Below, piece after piece: positions 1-12,700 of a DNA stretch of 64,000 bases (position 1 is its first letter; the number at the start of each line of letters is the position of its first letter). The notes under the pieces were generated by a model, which was not told the origin of the DNA, did not search any database, and saw only the letters and a list, made by a program, of their open reading frames with translations. The position numbers and the translations under genes were made by a program. This DNA comes from Impatiens glandulifera (lineage: Eukaryota; Streptophyta; Magnoliopsida; Ericales; Balsaminaceae), in assembly GCF_907164915.1 (NCBI RefSeq), contig NC_061868.1:47925689-47989688 (forward strand). Direction: 5' to 3'.

Positions 1-898
1 ATAGATGATATTGCTAGTTACTGCTACAAGAAGGAGAACTATAGGCAATGATATGTCGATATATATTGTAAAACAGTTTTCAAAATATGCCTTTTTTTTA
101 AAAAAAACATAGTTATGGGTGTCAAAAGGAGATGATGTTCATCGAAGACCAATCAGATGGAAGGATTGAATAAGTGTTACAGAAAGGAGCAATGCACAAA
201 CTGTTAATAAACAAAATAATACTATTCTTTTTTGGCACATCACCAAGACATTCAAGATATGAATTGGTCAACCATAAATAAAATGAGGGATCACATGTGT
301 CCTCTAGATAAATAAGATCAAGTACCTACTTCCATGAATTGGTCAACCATAAATAATTTACACTGGAAAAGATATGAGAAAATTCAAGACAATCTAAACT
401 CTAAGGTAGTCAACCATTCCCCAAAAGTTTTACACAGAGTCATCCAGACTGAGAATATGGCAAAGCATAAACAGGCAATTAAGAGAAATAGTAAACAAAA
501 CTATTCATGGCTGATGGCACACGAAATATTAAAAAGAACCCCGAAATGTTTTCCAATAATGAAAAGAAACATAGAATCTGCTTCTTCTTTTTCGAAACTA
601 TGCATGCAGTGAAATATACTGTATCAATACAAATAATCCAGAAACATAGGAAAAAAGCAGAACAGAACAAGCAGATTTGCATGTTAAATGTGAAGCGGCG
701 TTTCTGAAAAGCGTCAAATCAGCTGTTGGATGAGTATTTCCAGATCCAAAGCCACAATGAGATGAATGTCCAGAAGTCATAAAGAGATGATACAGGTTAA
801 ACGAAGAAATTGTAAAGGAAAAATCAAAAGTGAAGTTCGTAGCATTAGTAACGGAAGAGAGAAGACAAATGTTATCAAGAATTAAGCGAATCATATAC

Positions 899-934
899 CA
901 TTTCATGCCGGAATGCTTCTCCGGACGCCTCCAT
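899..934 (-). CDS. possible first coding exon of a minus-strand gene leaving the left edge
   Basis: On the minus strand an ATG at 934 opens a 12-codon reading frame (begins MEASGEAF) and ends at a GT (GTATATG) that could be a donor site. Upstream lies a leader-like stretch with an AAACCCTAG motif and a GA microsatellite at about 1053-1072, typical of plant 5' untranslated regions. Unspliced, the frame stops within eight more codons, so the call depends on splicing to exons in 1-898 or beyond. I find no recognisable downstream exon in 1-898, so the rest would lie outside the window. It could equally be chance. Confidence 0.3.
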
Positions 935-1633
935 CTTCTCTCTCAAACCACAAACAAACCAAACCCTAGAGGACAGCTTCTAGACAGAAAGTAGGTGAAA
1001 GAAGCCTTCAGATCCACCGCATTATCCTCAACAGCCGGCCGGCGAGTAGTTGGAGAGAGAGAGAGAGAGAGATGAAAGAAGGCGGGGGAGGGAGATGAAC
1101 AGTACACGAAGTCCACAAGTATGGCTTTTTAGAAAACGGAAAAAGGAAAGAAATAAAGGATAATTTATATTTTTATAGACAATAATAATATTTACCTTTT
1201 TTTATTTTAATAAAATTAAAATATATTTAATAGTGAAGAAACGAAAGAAGCGTGAAGTAAAGTGGTTGTTGATAGGTTGGTTCAACCAAACGCCTTGCCG
1301 GGCCAGAACGCGTACTCTTTACCCTTCCTTTCAAACGTTACTTTTTTCATTTTTATTGGATTTTTTTTTAATTATATGGTTTTTTACTTAAAAAATAAAA
1401 TAAAACTAGATCAAACAAAGTTTATAGGAAATTTTATACAAATCTCAAATAATCCGAGGCAATCTTGTGTTATTTGAAGAATCGTTACTTTATTTTAAAA
1501 GAACTGTTTTAAGAGATTTAGTAGACTCTTTTTTATATTTACATAAGAAATGTAGATCTTCTTGATAAACTTATTTTTTTTGTTTTATATATATATATAG
1601 ATATACCATTTTTCCAATTATTTTTACAATACA

Positions 1634-2755
1634 CTCTCTCATTTGAGAGAAATTATCGAATTTTCAATAATAATAATAATTCGATACGTATCATTCGTAA
1701 TGATTATAATGCATTCTTAGAATCGATCGAGGAGTTAATTGTTTTTTTAGTACCTACGAAGTTGTGTGTATTTTTTCCACATTTATATGTTTGTATTACT
1801 TTTTATATTTATTTTCTTATGTTATGATTTGGCGTTATGTTTAAATAATAATAATAATTTTTTAATATAGAACAATCTAAAAATAAATGCTCAAATCTTC
1901 AATTTCCTTCTTAATATTAAACTAATTTTACTTTTTCTTATAATATTAAAAATTATTTTAATTATTTTCAACAAAAGAATTTCATATCTACTAGGTCGTG
2001 ATTATGGTAATTTTTAAACCAAACATATATGAAAAGATCATGAGGATTTATAATAAAGTTTTACATTTGATATGACACAAAGTCTGAATAAGAAATTATG
2101 CGTTGACAAAATATGAATAGTTTTTATATGAAGCATTGCTATAATTTGTTTGCTAAGATAATTTCATATAATTTTTATTGGAAAAAAATTGGGAATCAAA
2201 TATTCCATCCAAGATCTCGTTATTGAGATGGAGCGTTATTCATGGTGTAATTTTAACAGATGATATGTGCATAAAAAAAATTGTGTTATGGCTAGCGTAT
2301 ATGTTAAGAAGAGGTTGAATCCGCAACTCACTTACTTTTGCATTGTTGATGGGTGACTGATATTTTAAACCTTTTGTGAAGTATTACTAGGATTCATTGA
2401 GTGATGCCCGAGTTTTTAGATAGTTGTTAAAAAGTTTGGATTTATTCGGTAGATATGACAGTCCTACATATTTGAATTACCATCTCAATTATTATTTAGT
2501 GGACTATCTGATTGTAGAGAAATCGTCGAACTTTAAACGATCGTAGTCGTCCGATTCGTACCATTCATAATACTATTATTATGATGTTTTTTGAGATTCG
2601 TTCAGAAAAGTCAATAGAGTCTGTCGGAGAGTTAATCGTTATTCTCGAGAATTTACAAAGCTCTATAACTTTTTAAATATTTTTTTTTCGTATTTTTTAT
2701 TTGTTATTTTCATGTCATGTTTTATCGTTGTATTTAAACGGTATTTTTCATTTTT
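1634..2755. repeat. diverged direct repeats of about 230 bp, possible decayed LTR pair
   Basis: Two stretches, about 1634-1860 and 2507-2755, share the same order of words: a GAGAAAT-TCGAA start, a TTCGTA-CATTC block, GAGTTAAT, an ACGAA/ACAAAG-CT block and an ending close to TTATGTTTAAA. They are well diverged, about 870 bp apart and in the same orientation. This could be two LTRs of a short decayed retroelement or a tandem duplication. I see no coding sequence between them. The rest of 935-2990 is AT-rich sequence with nothing I can name. Confidence 0.35.
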
Positions 2756-3302
2756 ATTATACATGGATATATTTTTTTTAAAATCTCTAAACCAAACACG
2801 TATTTAGAGCTTGTTTGGCATGGGTTTAATTAAAATATATTTAATAAATTATATCATTTTATAATATAATTTTAAAAATATAAATAAAGATAATTTAATA
2901 TTTTTATTAATAATTTAATTAATAAAATAAAATAAACTAACCAAGTAACTTAAACAAAACCAAAATCTTTATTTAAAAGATTCAAATCTCACTTAGACCA
3001 TCTCCAACCCTCACCCCCATTTTCATCTCTAAAATGCACGAAACGTCACGTCACATCAAACAATAATTCATCTCCAACCCAAAAACCCATTTCCAAACTC
3101 AAAAGAATATTCTCAGAATATTCTTTTTTATATCAACTTTTTAACTTTACTAATATTATCTATATATTTATCAACTTTATAAATTTAACCCCAATCTTTT
3201 CTCATTTGTTTATGATTTTTTTTTTATAAATTAATAATTCATACACATAAATATAATTTAATAATATTTTAAACAAACAAAAATTATAAAATAAAAATGA
3301 TA

Positions 3303-4514
3303 TTAATTCTCGGAATTGGTGTACTCCTCCCACAGATGATCAATTAATGCATTACGAAGTTCTATGTGAGCTTCTCTGTTTCTAATTTTTCCATATCGAG
3401 AAATGAAATCTTGAAATCGAGTATTTTCATCTATCACCATTTCGCCCTCCGGTGAAAGCGTTTCCGTTTCAATTTGAATAGGTGCAGTAAGGTCACGTTC
3501 ATCCTCAACAATCATATTATGCAAAATTATGCACGTAGTCATTATATCATGCATCACTTCTTTTCTCCAATATTGTACCGGTCCTGCTACAATAGAAAAA
3601 CGTGATTGAAGAACTCCAAATGCACGTTCAACGTCTTTTCTACATGCTTCTTGTTTCATTGCAAAATATTTTTTCTTCGGACCACGAAGCTCATGAATTG
3701 TTTGCACAATAGTAGACCATTTTGGATATATGCCATCAGCTAAATAATAGCCCGTGTTATATTCTTTTCCTTGGATTACATAATGAACTGGAGTAGAAAT
3801 ACCTTGAGTTAGATCCGAGAACAAATGAGATGACTCTAACACATTTATATCGTTGTTGGTGTCTGGCAAACCAAAATATGCGTGCCATATCCAAAGATCA
3901 TAATCTTCTACAGCTTCGAGAATGATTGTAGGTTTTCCACTACGGCCTGTATATTGTCCAGCCCGCGCGGTTGGACAATTTTTCCACTTCCAATGCATAC
4001 AATCTAAACTGCCTAACATTCCAGGAAATCCCCGTTTCTGGCCAACATAAAGAAGTCTAGAAATATCATTTGATGTTGGCCTTCTGAGATATTGCTCGCT
4101 AAATATTTCAACCATAGCTCGACAGAACCTTTTCATGCTTTCAATTGCAGTGGACTCTCCAATTCTAATATACTCATATGTGGCATCTGCTGGAACACCA
4201 TATGCCAACATACGAAAAGCAGCAGTTATTTTTTGTATTGGAGATAATCCAAGTCTGCCTGTGTTGTCCCATCGTTGTTGGAAGTAGCGATCATGATCTT
4301 TGACTGCATCAACAATTCGAATGAACAATGAGCGAGACATTCGATATCTCCGACGAAACATGGTCTCATTGTACACTGGATTATCTGAAAAATAATCATT
4401 GTACAACCTATGATGGGCATTCTCCCGATCACGATTAATAACAATATGTCCAGGAATTGAACCACCATGGAACACTTGCTCGTTTTGTTGTTCAAGAAGA
4501 TGTTGGATGATCAT
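3303..4514 (-). CDS. PIF/Harbinger DDE transposase (HARBI1-like nuclease)
   Basis: A single open frame of 403 residues. Plant PIF transposases cut and rejoin DNA at the element ends with a DDE nuclease (DDE_Tnp_4 type). The catalytic acids are visible in their usual contexts: Asp in GSLDCMHW (about residue 169), Asp in GYYLADGIYPKW (about 262) and Glu in RKDVERAFGVLQSRF (about 293). The N-terminal part (YRMSRSLFIRIV and following) is the usual helical region before the nuclease. The length is close to the family norm and I see no frameshift, so the protein may be functional. It normally needs the element's Myb-like partner, which is damaged here. Confidence 0.93.
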   Translation of the reverse strand: MIIQHLLEQQNEQVFHGGSIPGHIVINRDRENAHHRLYNDYFSDNPVYNETMFRRRYRMSRSLFIRIVDAVKDHDRYFQQRWDNTGRLGLSPIQKITAAFRMLAYGVPADATYEYIRIGESTAIESMKRFCRAMVEIFSEQYLRRPTSNDISRLLYVGQKRGFPGMLGSLDCMHWKWKNCPTARAGQYTGRSGKPTIILEAVEDYDLWIWHAYFGLPDTNNDINVLESSHLFSDLTQGISTPVHYVIQGKEYNTGYYLADGIYPKWSTIVQTIHELRGPKKKYFAMKQEACRKDVERAFGVLQSRFSIVAGPVQYWRKEVMHDIMTTCIILHNMIVEDERDLTAPIQIETETLSPEGEMVIDENTRFQDFISRYGKIRNREAHIELRNALIDHLWEEYTNSEN

Positions 4515-4656
4515 ATTGTTACGAGTGATACTATGACATAATACTATAGCTTCTTGATGAATTTAATGAAGATATTGTGAGTATTAACTAATTATTTGAT
4601 ATAGTTTTTAAAATTATTATTCATGCACATTGTATTTAATTATTTGAACTTAACAG

Positions 4657-5268
4657 ATGCTCAAAGCTAAAGTGTTGTTCACAAAAGACACGAAGTTCAA
4701 ATCAGGTTGGAAGTTCGATCATGTGTGGGATATTGTAAAAAATTTTGAAAAATTTAAAGATTGTTCTTTAAGTAGCAGGAGAAATCCATCTTTCAACTAT
4801 CCCTCTTCCGAGTCGGAAAATCCAACTCCAGATTCTGTTGGGCAGGCATCCCCCGGCGTCTCCTCCTTTTCTCTTAACCTAAACGATTCAGTAATTGGTT
4901 CTCCGTCAGAAAGACCTATTGGAGTGAAAAGGGCAAAACTGAAAAGAAAAAGTGATGATAATACATCATTACATATAAATGGTATGCAGGAAACAAGCGA
5001 AAAAATGGTTGAAGAACTAAGAAGGATAAATGAACAAATGCAATATCATAATGCATTGAAAGAGATAAAGGAAGAAAATAAAATTTTATTGAAAGATTTG
5101 AGTAAAATAAGAGATCCACAGCTTCGAACATTTATTGAGGCTGAACAAGCACGAATAATGGAAAAAAGAGCTCAAAATCAAGATCAACCAGATCCATTCG
5201 CGACGGGTACATTTTCAGGATATTTCAATAATCTTGGAGGAAGTGATGCTAATTTATCATATTATTAA
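4657..5268 (+). pseudogene. 5'-truncated Myb/NAM-associated-like ORF1 of the PIF element
   Basis: 203 codons resembling the C-terminal half of the second PIF protein: a segment beginning LFTKDTKFKSGWKFDHVW, a Ser/Pro-rich linker with a KRAKLKRK basic patch, then a helical region (about residues 110-170) of the NAM-associated C-terminal type. Family members start with a SANT/trihelix DNA-binding domain of about 150 residues, missing here. The sequence just before the ATG ends in TTAACAG, a good acceptor, so this ATG is probably an internal exon codon. Only about 140 bp separate it from the divergent transposase start, leaving no room for the lost part. I infer an internal deletion, with the element needing help in trans. 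Confidence 0.7.
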
Positions 5269-5813
5269 TTATTGTATTATTTTTGTTGTAATTTTAATTA
5301 TTGTATTATTTATGTTGTAATTTTAATTATTGTATTATTTATGTTGTAATTTTAATTATTGTAATTTTTATTTTTAAGTATTGTTTTAGTAATTTAAGTG
5401 TGTTTTTAAATTTTATAACATATAACGAATTATTATTATTTTATATTTTTTGAAAATTGTTAATTTTTTTATCAATATTATTTATAATTATAAATTTATA
5501 ATATAAATAAATAAAATTATTAAATACTTAAATAAATTATAAATAAATACAAAAAGATTATAAATATATATAATTAAATAAATGTTTAATATAAAAGAAA
5601 ACTTAAAGAAAATTTTAATTAAAATAAAAAAGTACAAGGACCTTTTCACATATTTTGGATAATTGCAGGCCTGAACAGTTTTCCGCCATATATGACGTCT
5701 TCTTCCTCTAGATATGCCGAAACTTTATTTTGGCCGAAGAATTTGGAGGCCGGTTGGAGGAGAATGGGCTACTGCAAACCCAGTTTGCAGCAGGGTTGGA
5801 GGAGATGCCCTTA

Positions 5814-8800
5814 AAATATATTAAAAATAGGTTATAACATTTCTTGTTTGTGTTACTTTATTTCCGAAAATAAATTTTAAAAAAATCATATTTATATATT
5901 AAAAAAGAAATAAGAAAGTATTTAAAAATACAAATAGAGTAGGGGTTAAATGGGGAAAGAACATTCACTATTACAATAAAGTATCTTCTCAACGCCTCTA
6001 TTTATGCCAACTACTTCTTCACTTTTTTTTTCCTACTCTCGCGTTCCTACAACATCATTTCTACTCGCTTTATCTATTTGACATCTGTCAATTTCCTTTC
6101 TCAGTCTCCATTTATAAAACATATCCCTGAAAATTAGTGAACTATACAAATTGAGCCACAACAAGTGAAATATATATATTTCCAAATCATATAAAACAAA
6201 GATATGAGCAATCATCTAAAGGGACCGACAAATGCACCACCCTCCCCATTGTGCATGGGAACTCACCTTCACCTGCCTAATTATTTATTTTTTTATTTTT
6301 ATTAAATTATACTATAAAGTTATCACCTACAATAATAATATATATGTTTATAACAAGTTTTTAACTAATGACATTAATATTATAATTGAATAACTCCACG
6401 TATATAGGCCCAATTTGGATGTGCCCAAATTACGGATCAAAGCTTAGAAAAAATAATTTAAAATATCTTAATTGAATATTAATTTAGATGAAATAATGTT
6501 ATGAATTAAATTATGTATATATTAATAAATTTAATTATATTATATTTGTCCATTCAAACACAATTGAATGATTAAATGTATTTCTTAACATTTCTAAATC
6601 TCATATGAAAATAAACTTTAATAGGCCCATCACTTAATTGGATGAAAGGTGCATGGCATTCATTTGGATAATTTTAAAAATGATTGAATTTGATTTTTTA
6701 ACACATTTTAAGGAGTTTGTGCCATAAAGGGTGGGATGTTGTGATCATGTACTCTCTTTATAATCAATTATGGTTGTTTGTGAATATATATATATTCATC
6801 TATGTGGGTTCAATTCAATGACTATGAGTTTGACTATCACTTTATTCATTTTAAATAACTATTTTAATAAGAGAAACAAATAAAGTAATTTATTAATTCT
6901 TCATTCATTAGTATTAAAATGCTAACAAGTTTAGCAATGTAAAGATGATCACAAAAAGACACAATATCTCATAGAAACTTACAAACAAACAGTCTTGTAT
7001 TGGGAAAAAGGTTAAATAATGTTTTTTTAATTGTATAAATCATTTTATTTATGTGTTATAGGTTAATCTCTTTGTTTTCGCATATTTCCACCTACCTGAA
7101 TTACTTTATGATTATTTAAAAAAATTATTGAATCTATAATTATTATTCTAGTTCATTAAAAGTTCGATAATTAATGAGTGTTTTCAATCTCAACTATTTT
7201 AATTTAAGGTTATTGATTATATGTTAATTAGTGACAAAGATAGAGATTGACCATAAATGAATATTTTTTAAAAACACCATGGAATATATCTATAAAAATT
7301 CCACTAGCTAATAGCTTAATTAAGGAATCTTATAATTAAAATGAAGCCCATGGCTCCCACTAAGAAACATGAAGTAGTTTTAGAACCATTTGTTTACTCA
7401 AAATCATGGAAATTATAATATGTTAATTAATGTGAAGCAACGAAGAGAAATTGTAGATCTTTGAGAATAAGTTTATAAATAATATATATATTACGACGAG
7501 CTCTCAGTCTGAATTTATGGTTTCTATTATCGGATAAAAAACTACACTAGTAATATTTTGGTTTTCCATTCACTTGTACCTTGCTCATTTTTTTTTCATT
7601 TTTCTTTTTTAAACTCTTTTTTTTTTTACTTTGTTTTGTTAGCAATGAGTATAAAATGATATTTTGTTCAAAAGATGGTTGAGCTAGGATTAATAGTGAT
7701 GCAATCTTATTCTATAATTGTTTGGTGATATGGTCAAGTATATATGTATAAAGTCTTAATCAAGGTTTAGGGACATTATAATATAGATAGATATACATGT
7801 ATATATAAATATGTAAGTGTATCTTTTATGAGACAGACAAGGATGGGTCTAAATTGGGTAGTTTTACAAGTTAGGGGTGTCACATTTGGGAAGATCCTAA
7901 TGGACTCTTACCACTATTTTAGCAATCAATATATATTGTCTTAAAGTTTAGATAGGCAAAAAGGAGGATGTTTTTTTATATATTTTAATTATCTTCTTAT
8001 TTAAAAATGAAACCATGACCCTTATGACATAAGTTAATTTACATTATTTTAATTATTAAACAAATAATTCTGTGTTACTTTTGACATTACCTACTCCACC
8101 CCCAATCTGGAGATAACATTAGAAATTGGAGAGTTATATTTTGTATTATTTACAAATAATTAATGTAAGAAGATATTATTGAAATGGACAATAATATATA
8201 TAAATAAAAGAGAGGATTTAATTATGTTCCATTCTCCGAGGTTCAAAACGTGGCACGTCACATATGCATAAAGTAAAAGTGCCATTTTTTTTTCATCTTT
8301 TTTCTGCATGCAATGCAATTTCCCCCTTGTGTCTACATTTGAACATTGGGTCCATATGTACTATATGGGTTTTAATTAAATATTATAATTTGGTGACAAA
8401 ATTAGATAAACAAACCCCATGTAACTCCAAGAAGTTTTATAACTTCACATTATTAAATTATATATTTATTTAAATTGAAATGAGTTAAAATGAGTATTTT
8501 ATTGATCTAGCATCTTTTGGAAATTTTGGTAAGTGAACTATTTATGCATTTGAATTTTGGTAAAAATTCCTCAATTTCTTTAATTAACCTATTCTTTATA
8601 ACCCATGTCTACTTAACATAGGCTTATATGTCTTTTTTTTTTTTTTATAAAAGTCATAAAGGTCACAATAGCTAGCTAGTATACATAGAGTCTCCCTTTA
8701 CAACTAATTAAGAGGCATACAAGTTCAAACAAACATGATACCAATCCAAATAAGTTATTAAAATAATTTTAACCTAACAACTTGAATTTGATTCTTGTTT

Positions 8801-9780
8801 ATCCTCCATTGATTTATCTTCTCTTTAATTAGCAATTTCATAATAACCTTAACTAAGATTCGAAATATCAGGGTTGAAAACAGTGACTAAAATAGAGGAC
8901 TCCCAAGAATTTAATGGAGGCAATATACTTAAAGAGGTTCTTCATTGAAAAATAAGCATCTCCAACTAAAAATTCTAAGATATTTCCAAAAATTAAATGA
9001 AATTATATTTTTGTGAACATAATATAGAAAAAGTTACAACTTAAAACATTTGACATAGTTTTCCTACTGGGCTTTAACTGACACATTTGCACATTCTATA
9101 AATTAGTGGGCTTCTCATATGGGCTTATCTTGAACTTAACTTATTTCATAATATTTGTAAGTTTATTTTAAAATAGTAAGAATTTTGTAAAAACTATACT
9201 TAAATTTAAACAGTTTATTAAAAGAGAGAATGTTTAAGAGTTTTCTTTTATCAAAACTACAATATTAATTTTTTTCCCCTCTATAAATAGTGCAGAACTA
9301 AAAAAATTAATTAAAAAAGAAAAGAAAAAACAAATTAAGAGCAATTAATTAATTAATTAATTAATGATAAATAAACCATAAAAGAGTTTTTAAAGTACCA
9401 AACAAACCAAGTAGAAGTCAATTCCCGAACCACATATATCACCAACACCCCTTTGCAAATTTGGCCACATTACTACCAAACTTACGCATCCTGCGCATTT
9501 TAGCACTTCAAAACAACCAAAAAAAGCAAAGGCTCCCCGTCATCTGGTGCGCTCTTGACTTCCAAGCCTTCCCCCCAAAACCACACACACTAATTAATAA
9601 TAACAAATTTATAAAGAAACAAACACACCAATATCTTTCTTGTCTTTTATTATTCTCCCCTTCTTACCCCTGCCCTTCTCAGCTAATTACCCATAACATC
9701 CCTTTCAAAAACAAATTAGAGAGGGAGGTTTTTGGTAATTACCACATGTGGGCAAGGAAAAGATTAAGGAACCACCTAGT
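5814..9780. other. AT-rich intergenic region, no gene recognised
   Basis: No reading frame here resembles a known protein. Contents are A/T runs, short microsatellites and one TATA-like string (TCTATAAATAG near 9281-9291) with no convincing gene behind it. The right end is the 3' flank of the HDG5-like gene. Confidence 0.6.
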
Positions 9781-12700
9781 TTAGTCTTCTTCTTGTTGGA
9801 CCCGCAGTCCAACACCAGATGTCTCGCCCTCAAACATCACCGAACCAGAACCGCCGCCGCCGCCACCGCCAAGAGCTGCGTTAATTTGGTGCACCACATT
9901 GGTTATGTGGGTGTTGATTGCCGTGACGCTAGAAAGACTGAGTTTTGCGTTTGGAATTGTGCTAGCCAATACTTGAAGTCCAACCGTCAATAGACACCCA
10001 TTGTTATTGGGTATAATCACGAATCCCAAAGGCAGGAGAGGAATGGACGATGCCAACAAGGACGGTGCTGACGATGATGATGACGTGGACGGTTCGTCCA
10101 CGGTGGCACTCATCACTAGCTGAATGGCATCAACATTCACGGTCGAGTATACGACCAGACTGCCAGAATCATCCGTGCAGCTCTCTTGCAACATTAACTC
10201 CACGTTTTGTGACGAATTACTCGCTACCTGCATATTTATAAAATTATTAGTTTAAAGTAAAAAAAAATAATTCAAATTTATATATATATATATATATAAC
10301 CGACATTGACACGTAGGAGAGAGATGCAATTCCCGGGATGTGATCCGTTTGCTATATGTGCCACCTCATGTAACGAATTTCCATTAGATAGAACATCAAG
10401 CTGTACAAAATGAACAAATAAATATTTTCAAAAAAACCCATTTATATATGTTTGTAACTTAATGACATATATAAATATAATTATAATAACAGACCTTGGC
10501 TCTGCGCTGCTTATCCCTCAAGAGATCAAACACCTGGAAGTGATGATAAGGCAACCACGTAGTCGAGACAGCGGTTAAGATTAACCCATTGGGCTGCCCT
10601 GGGTCAGTAGCCTTCCTGGTTGCGATCCTGACCGTGTCTTCCAATGAGTCGGACAAGGCTGTCCACGACAAGCCACAAGAGGTGCTGATGTTGGTGCAGA
10701 AAGTCCTAATCATCCTTTGAGCAAGATTCATCAAGTTCTTCCTAGCTTCCGTGGAAGGTATGACTATTTAATTGTGGTCTAAGTTAGTAACAAATTTGAT
10801 CTCCAATTATTAACCAACCAAACAACAAATAAACGAACAAACCTCCGAGGTCTGAAATGTTTCTGGCCATGAGGCTGGCGAACCTCTCGCACTGTCTCTG
10901 CAAAACTGCTAGCCAACGGGAAGCACCGAAAGCCATTCCACTGTTAACATATTCATTGAATACTTGATGGACTGTAATATCATCTTCTACTACATCTCCA
11001 TGCTCCACCCATGTAACCTTATAAGATGATAAATAATGTCCACAGTCAGTCCTAACCTCGCTTATAAAATTATATATATATAATTACCCTTGAGTAGCCG
11101 TTGGGCATGTCTTGAATGATGCAGCCAGATGGTCTTCTCTTGTACCATCTCGGGAATGAATTAGATTGGAAGTGAAAGTTTCCTCTTTCAATTGGGAAAT
11201 CAACAACTGCCCAGCTTCCTTCTTCCGGGTTGTGTTGGCAGTAACGAAGGAAATGCATCTCTCTTGTCGGCACCAATGGAGAAAGCACTTGTAACTCTGC
11301 ATACATCTGCCCATACAAAAACATATTTACAAAAAGGTAACAACTTTTGTCATTTACTTGTACACTTACCAGATGAAGGGAACCGCTGGCATGACCGGAG
11401 ACAGGAGATGTGATGATTTGAAGAGTCTTTGCTCGTGAAACAACTGAAGGAAATAGCTCCAACCATTTGTTAGCATCTAGAAACGCGTCAACTAAGGTTA
11501 TGCTGTTCATAATGACCATGGAACTGCAGCGGGTGGCCTCCATCTTAATCATCTGGTTGTTGTTTCCGGATTGTTGTTGCTTCAGCCACGGGAACATCCT
11601 ACCGTACTCTTCCATGTTCAACGTTTCACGATCAGTTGAAGAACCAGAACCACCTTCGCTTCTCATCCATAATGGCTCCCCAAACTGACACATCTTGATA
11701 AGCTCATCCATAGATGACATTGCCATCTCCATGGCTAGAGGTTTCTCATCCTCCAAGATCATGAGTTCGGGAGGAGAAGATACGAAATGAGGATTGTCGT
11801 GGACAATGGGCACTACTGGGAACATGTCTGCACAATTTGAGATGGGGTCGTGAAAATTCCTTGAAAAGATGTTCATGTCTAGATCCAAGGAAGGATGGAG
11901 AAGAGAGTCTGAAGCCGGTTCCATTGATGGAAGTGGCCTTCCACTATATCTTGAAGCAATGCAGCAAACTCGTTCAAACTGCAAAGGAATAATAAATTGA
12001 GGTAGTTTCAAAATGGGGAATTAAAAACTAGATAGATCTAGTAACTAGCTAGTACCTCTTCCTTGAGACGTGCATTTTCGAGGCGAAGGTTGTGATCTTC
12101 GGAGGTACAGATATCGCCCATCATCATGCCGGGAGGACCACCGCAAGCAGGGCAAATTATACTCCTCAGGGCAGCCTGAAGCCTGTAATTTTCATTCCTT
12201 AAATTTTCATTCTCGTTCCTCAATACTACATTGTCTGACCTATCTTGTTGAGCCTGCAATTTCCATTAATTAACAAATAGAAACAATGATCTTAGATAAG
12301 ATTTCCATTATTAAATTGTTAATATTGTTACCAAATTGACCGAAAGATTACTAAATGAATGGTAAACAGGACATTAATATTCAATGTGCTAGTATGATGT
12401 AAAATGTAAGAAAAAATATATCAATTCAATAATGTCGACCTTCCAGTATACTCAGATCACATTTATTTTGTCCTTGTATGTTTAAATGATATATAGAGAA
12501 AGAGAAATGAATGAACTACATGCTATGTTCTTATTCTTATTATTATTTATTTATAAACAATGTCATTTATATATTTCAAATAAGGAACAATTAAAAGAAA
12601 ATTTGAGAAAATGAATTGCTTAGACTTGCATGGTGAAGAAAATATAAAGAAACCCTAACCCTAACTTATTAAAAGTGGACATGCATTTATGTAGGAAGTG

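Larger units (their letters stand above)
2996..5810. mobile_element. PIF/Harbinger DNA transposon with TTA target-site duplication
   Basis: The element is flanked by TTA (2993-2995 and 5811-5813), the target preferred by PIF/Harbinger elements. The right end, read inward, begins GGGCATCTCCTCCAACCC and the left end GACCATCTCCAACCC, an imperfect terminal inverted repeat of the CATCTCCAAC type common in plant PIF elements. Inside are two divergently oriented genes, the standard arrangement: a DDE transposase on the minus strand and a Myb/NAM-associated-like protein on the plus strand. The length, 2.8 kb, is short for a complete element, consistent with loss of part of the second gene. Confidence 0.85.

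Noticed and set aside
9461..9993. Frames of 107 and 81 codons downstream of the HDG5-like gene
   Set aside because: The first lies in the 3' flank with no family resemblance; the second is antisense to the last HDG5-like exon.
12650..12666. Telomere-like AAACCCTAACCCTAACTT
   Set aside because: Only two units inside an intron, so a telo-box at most and not an interstitial telomere.
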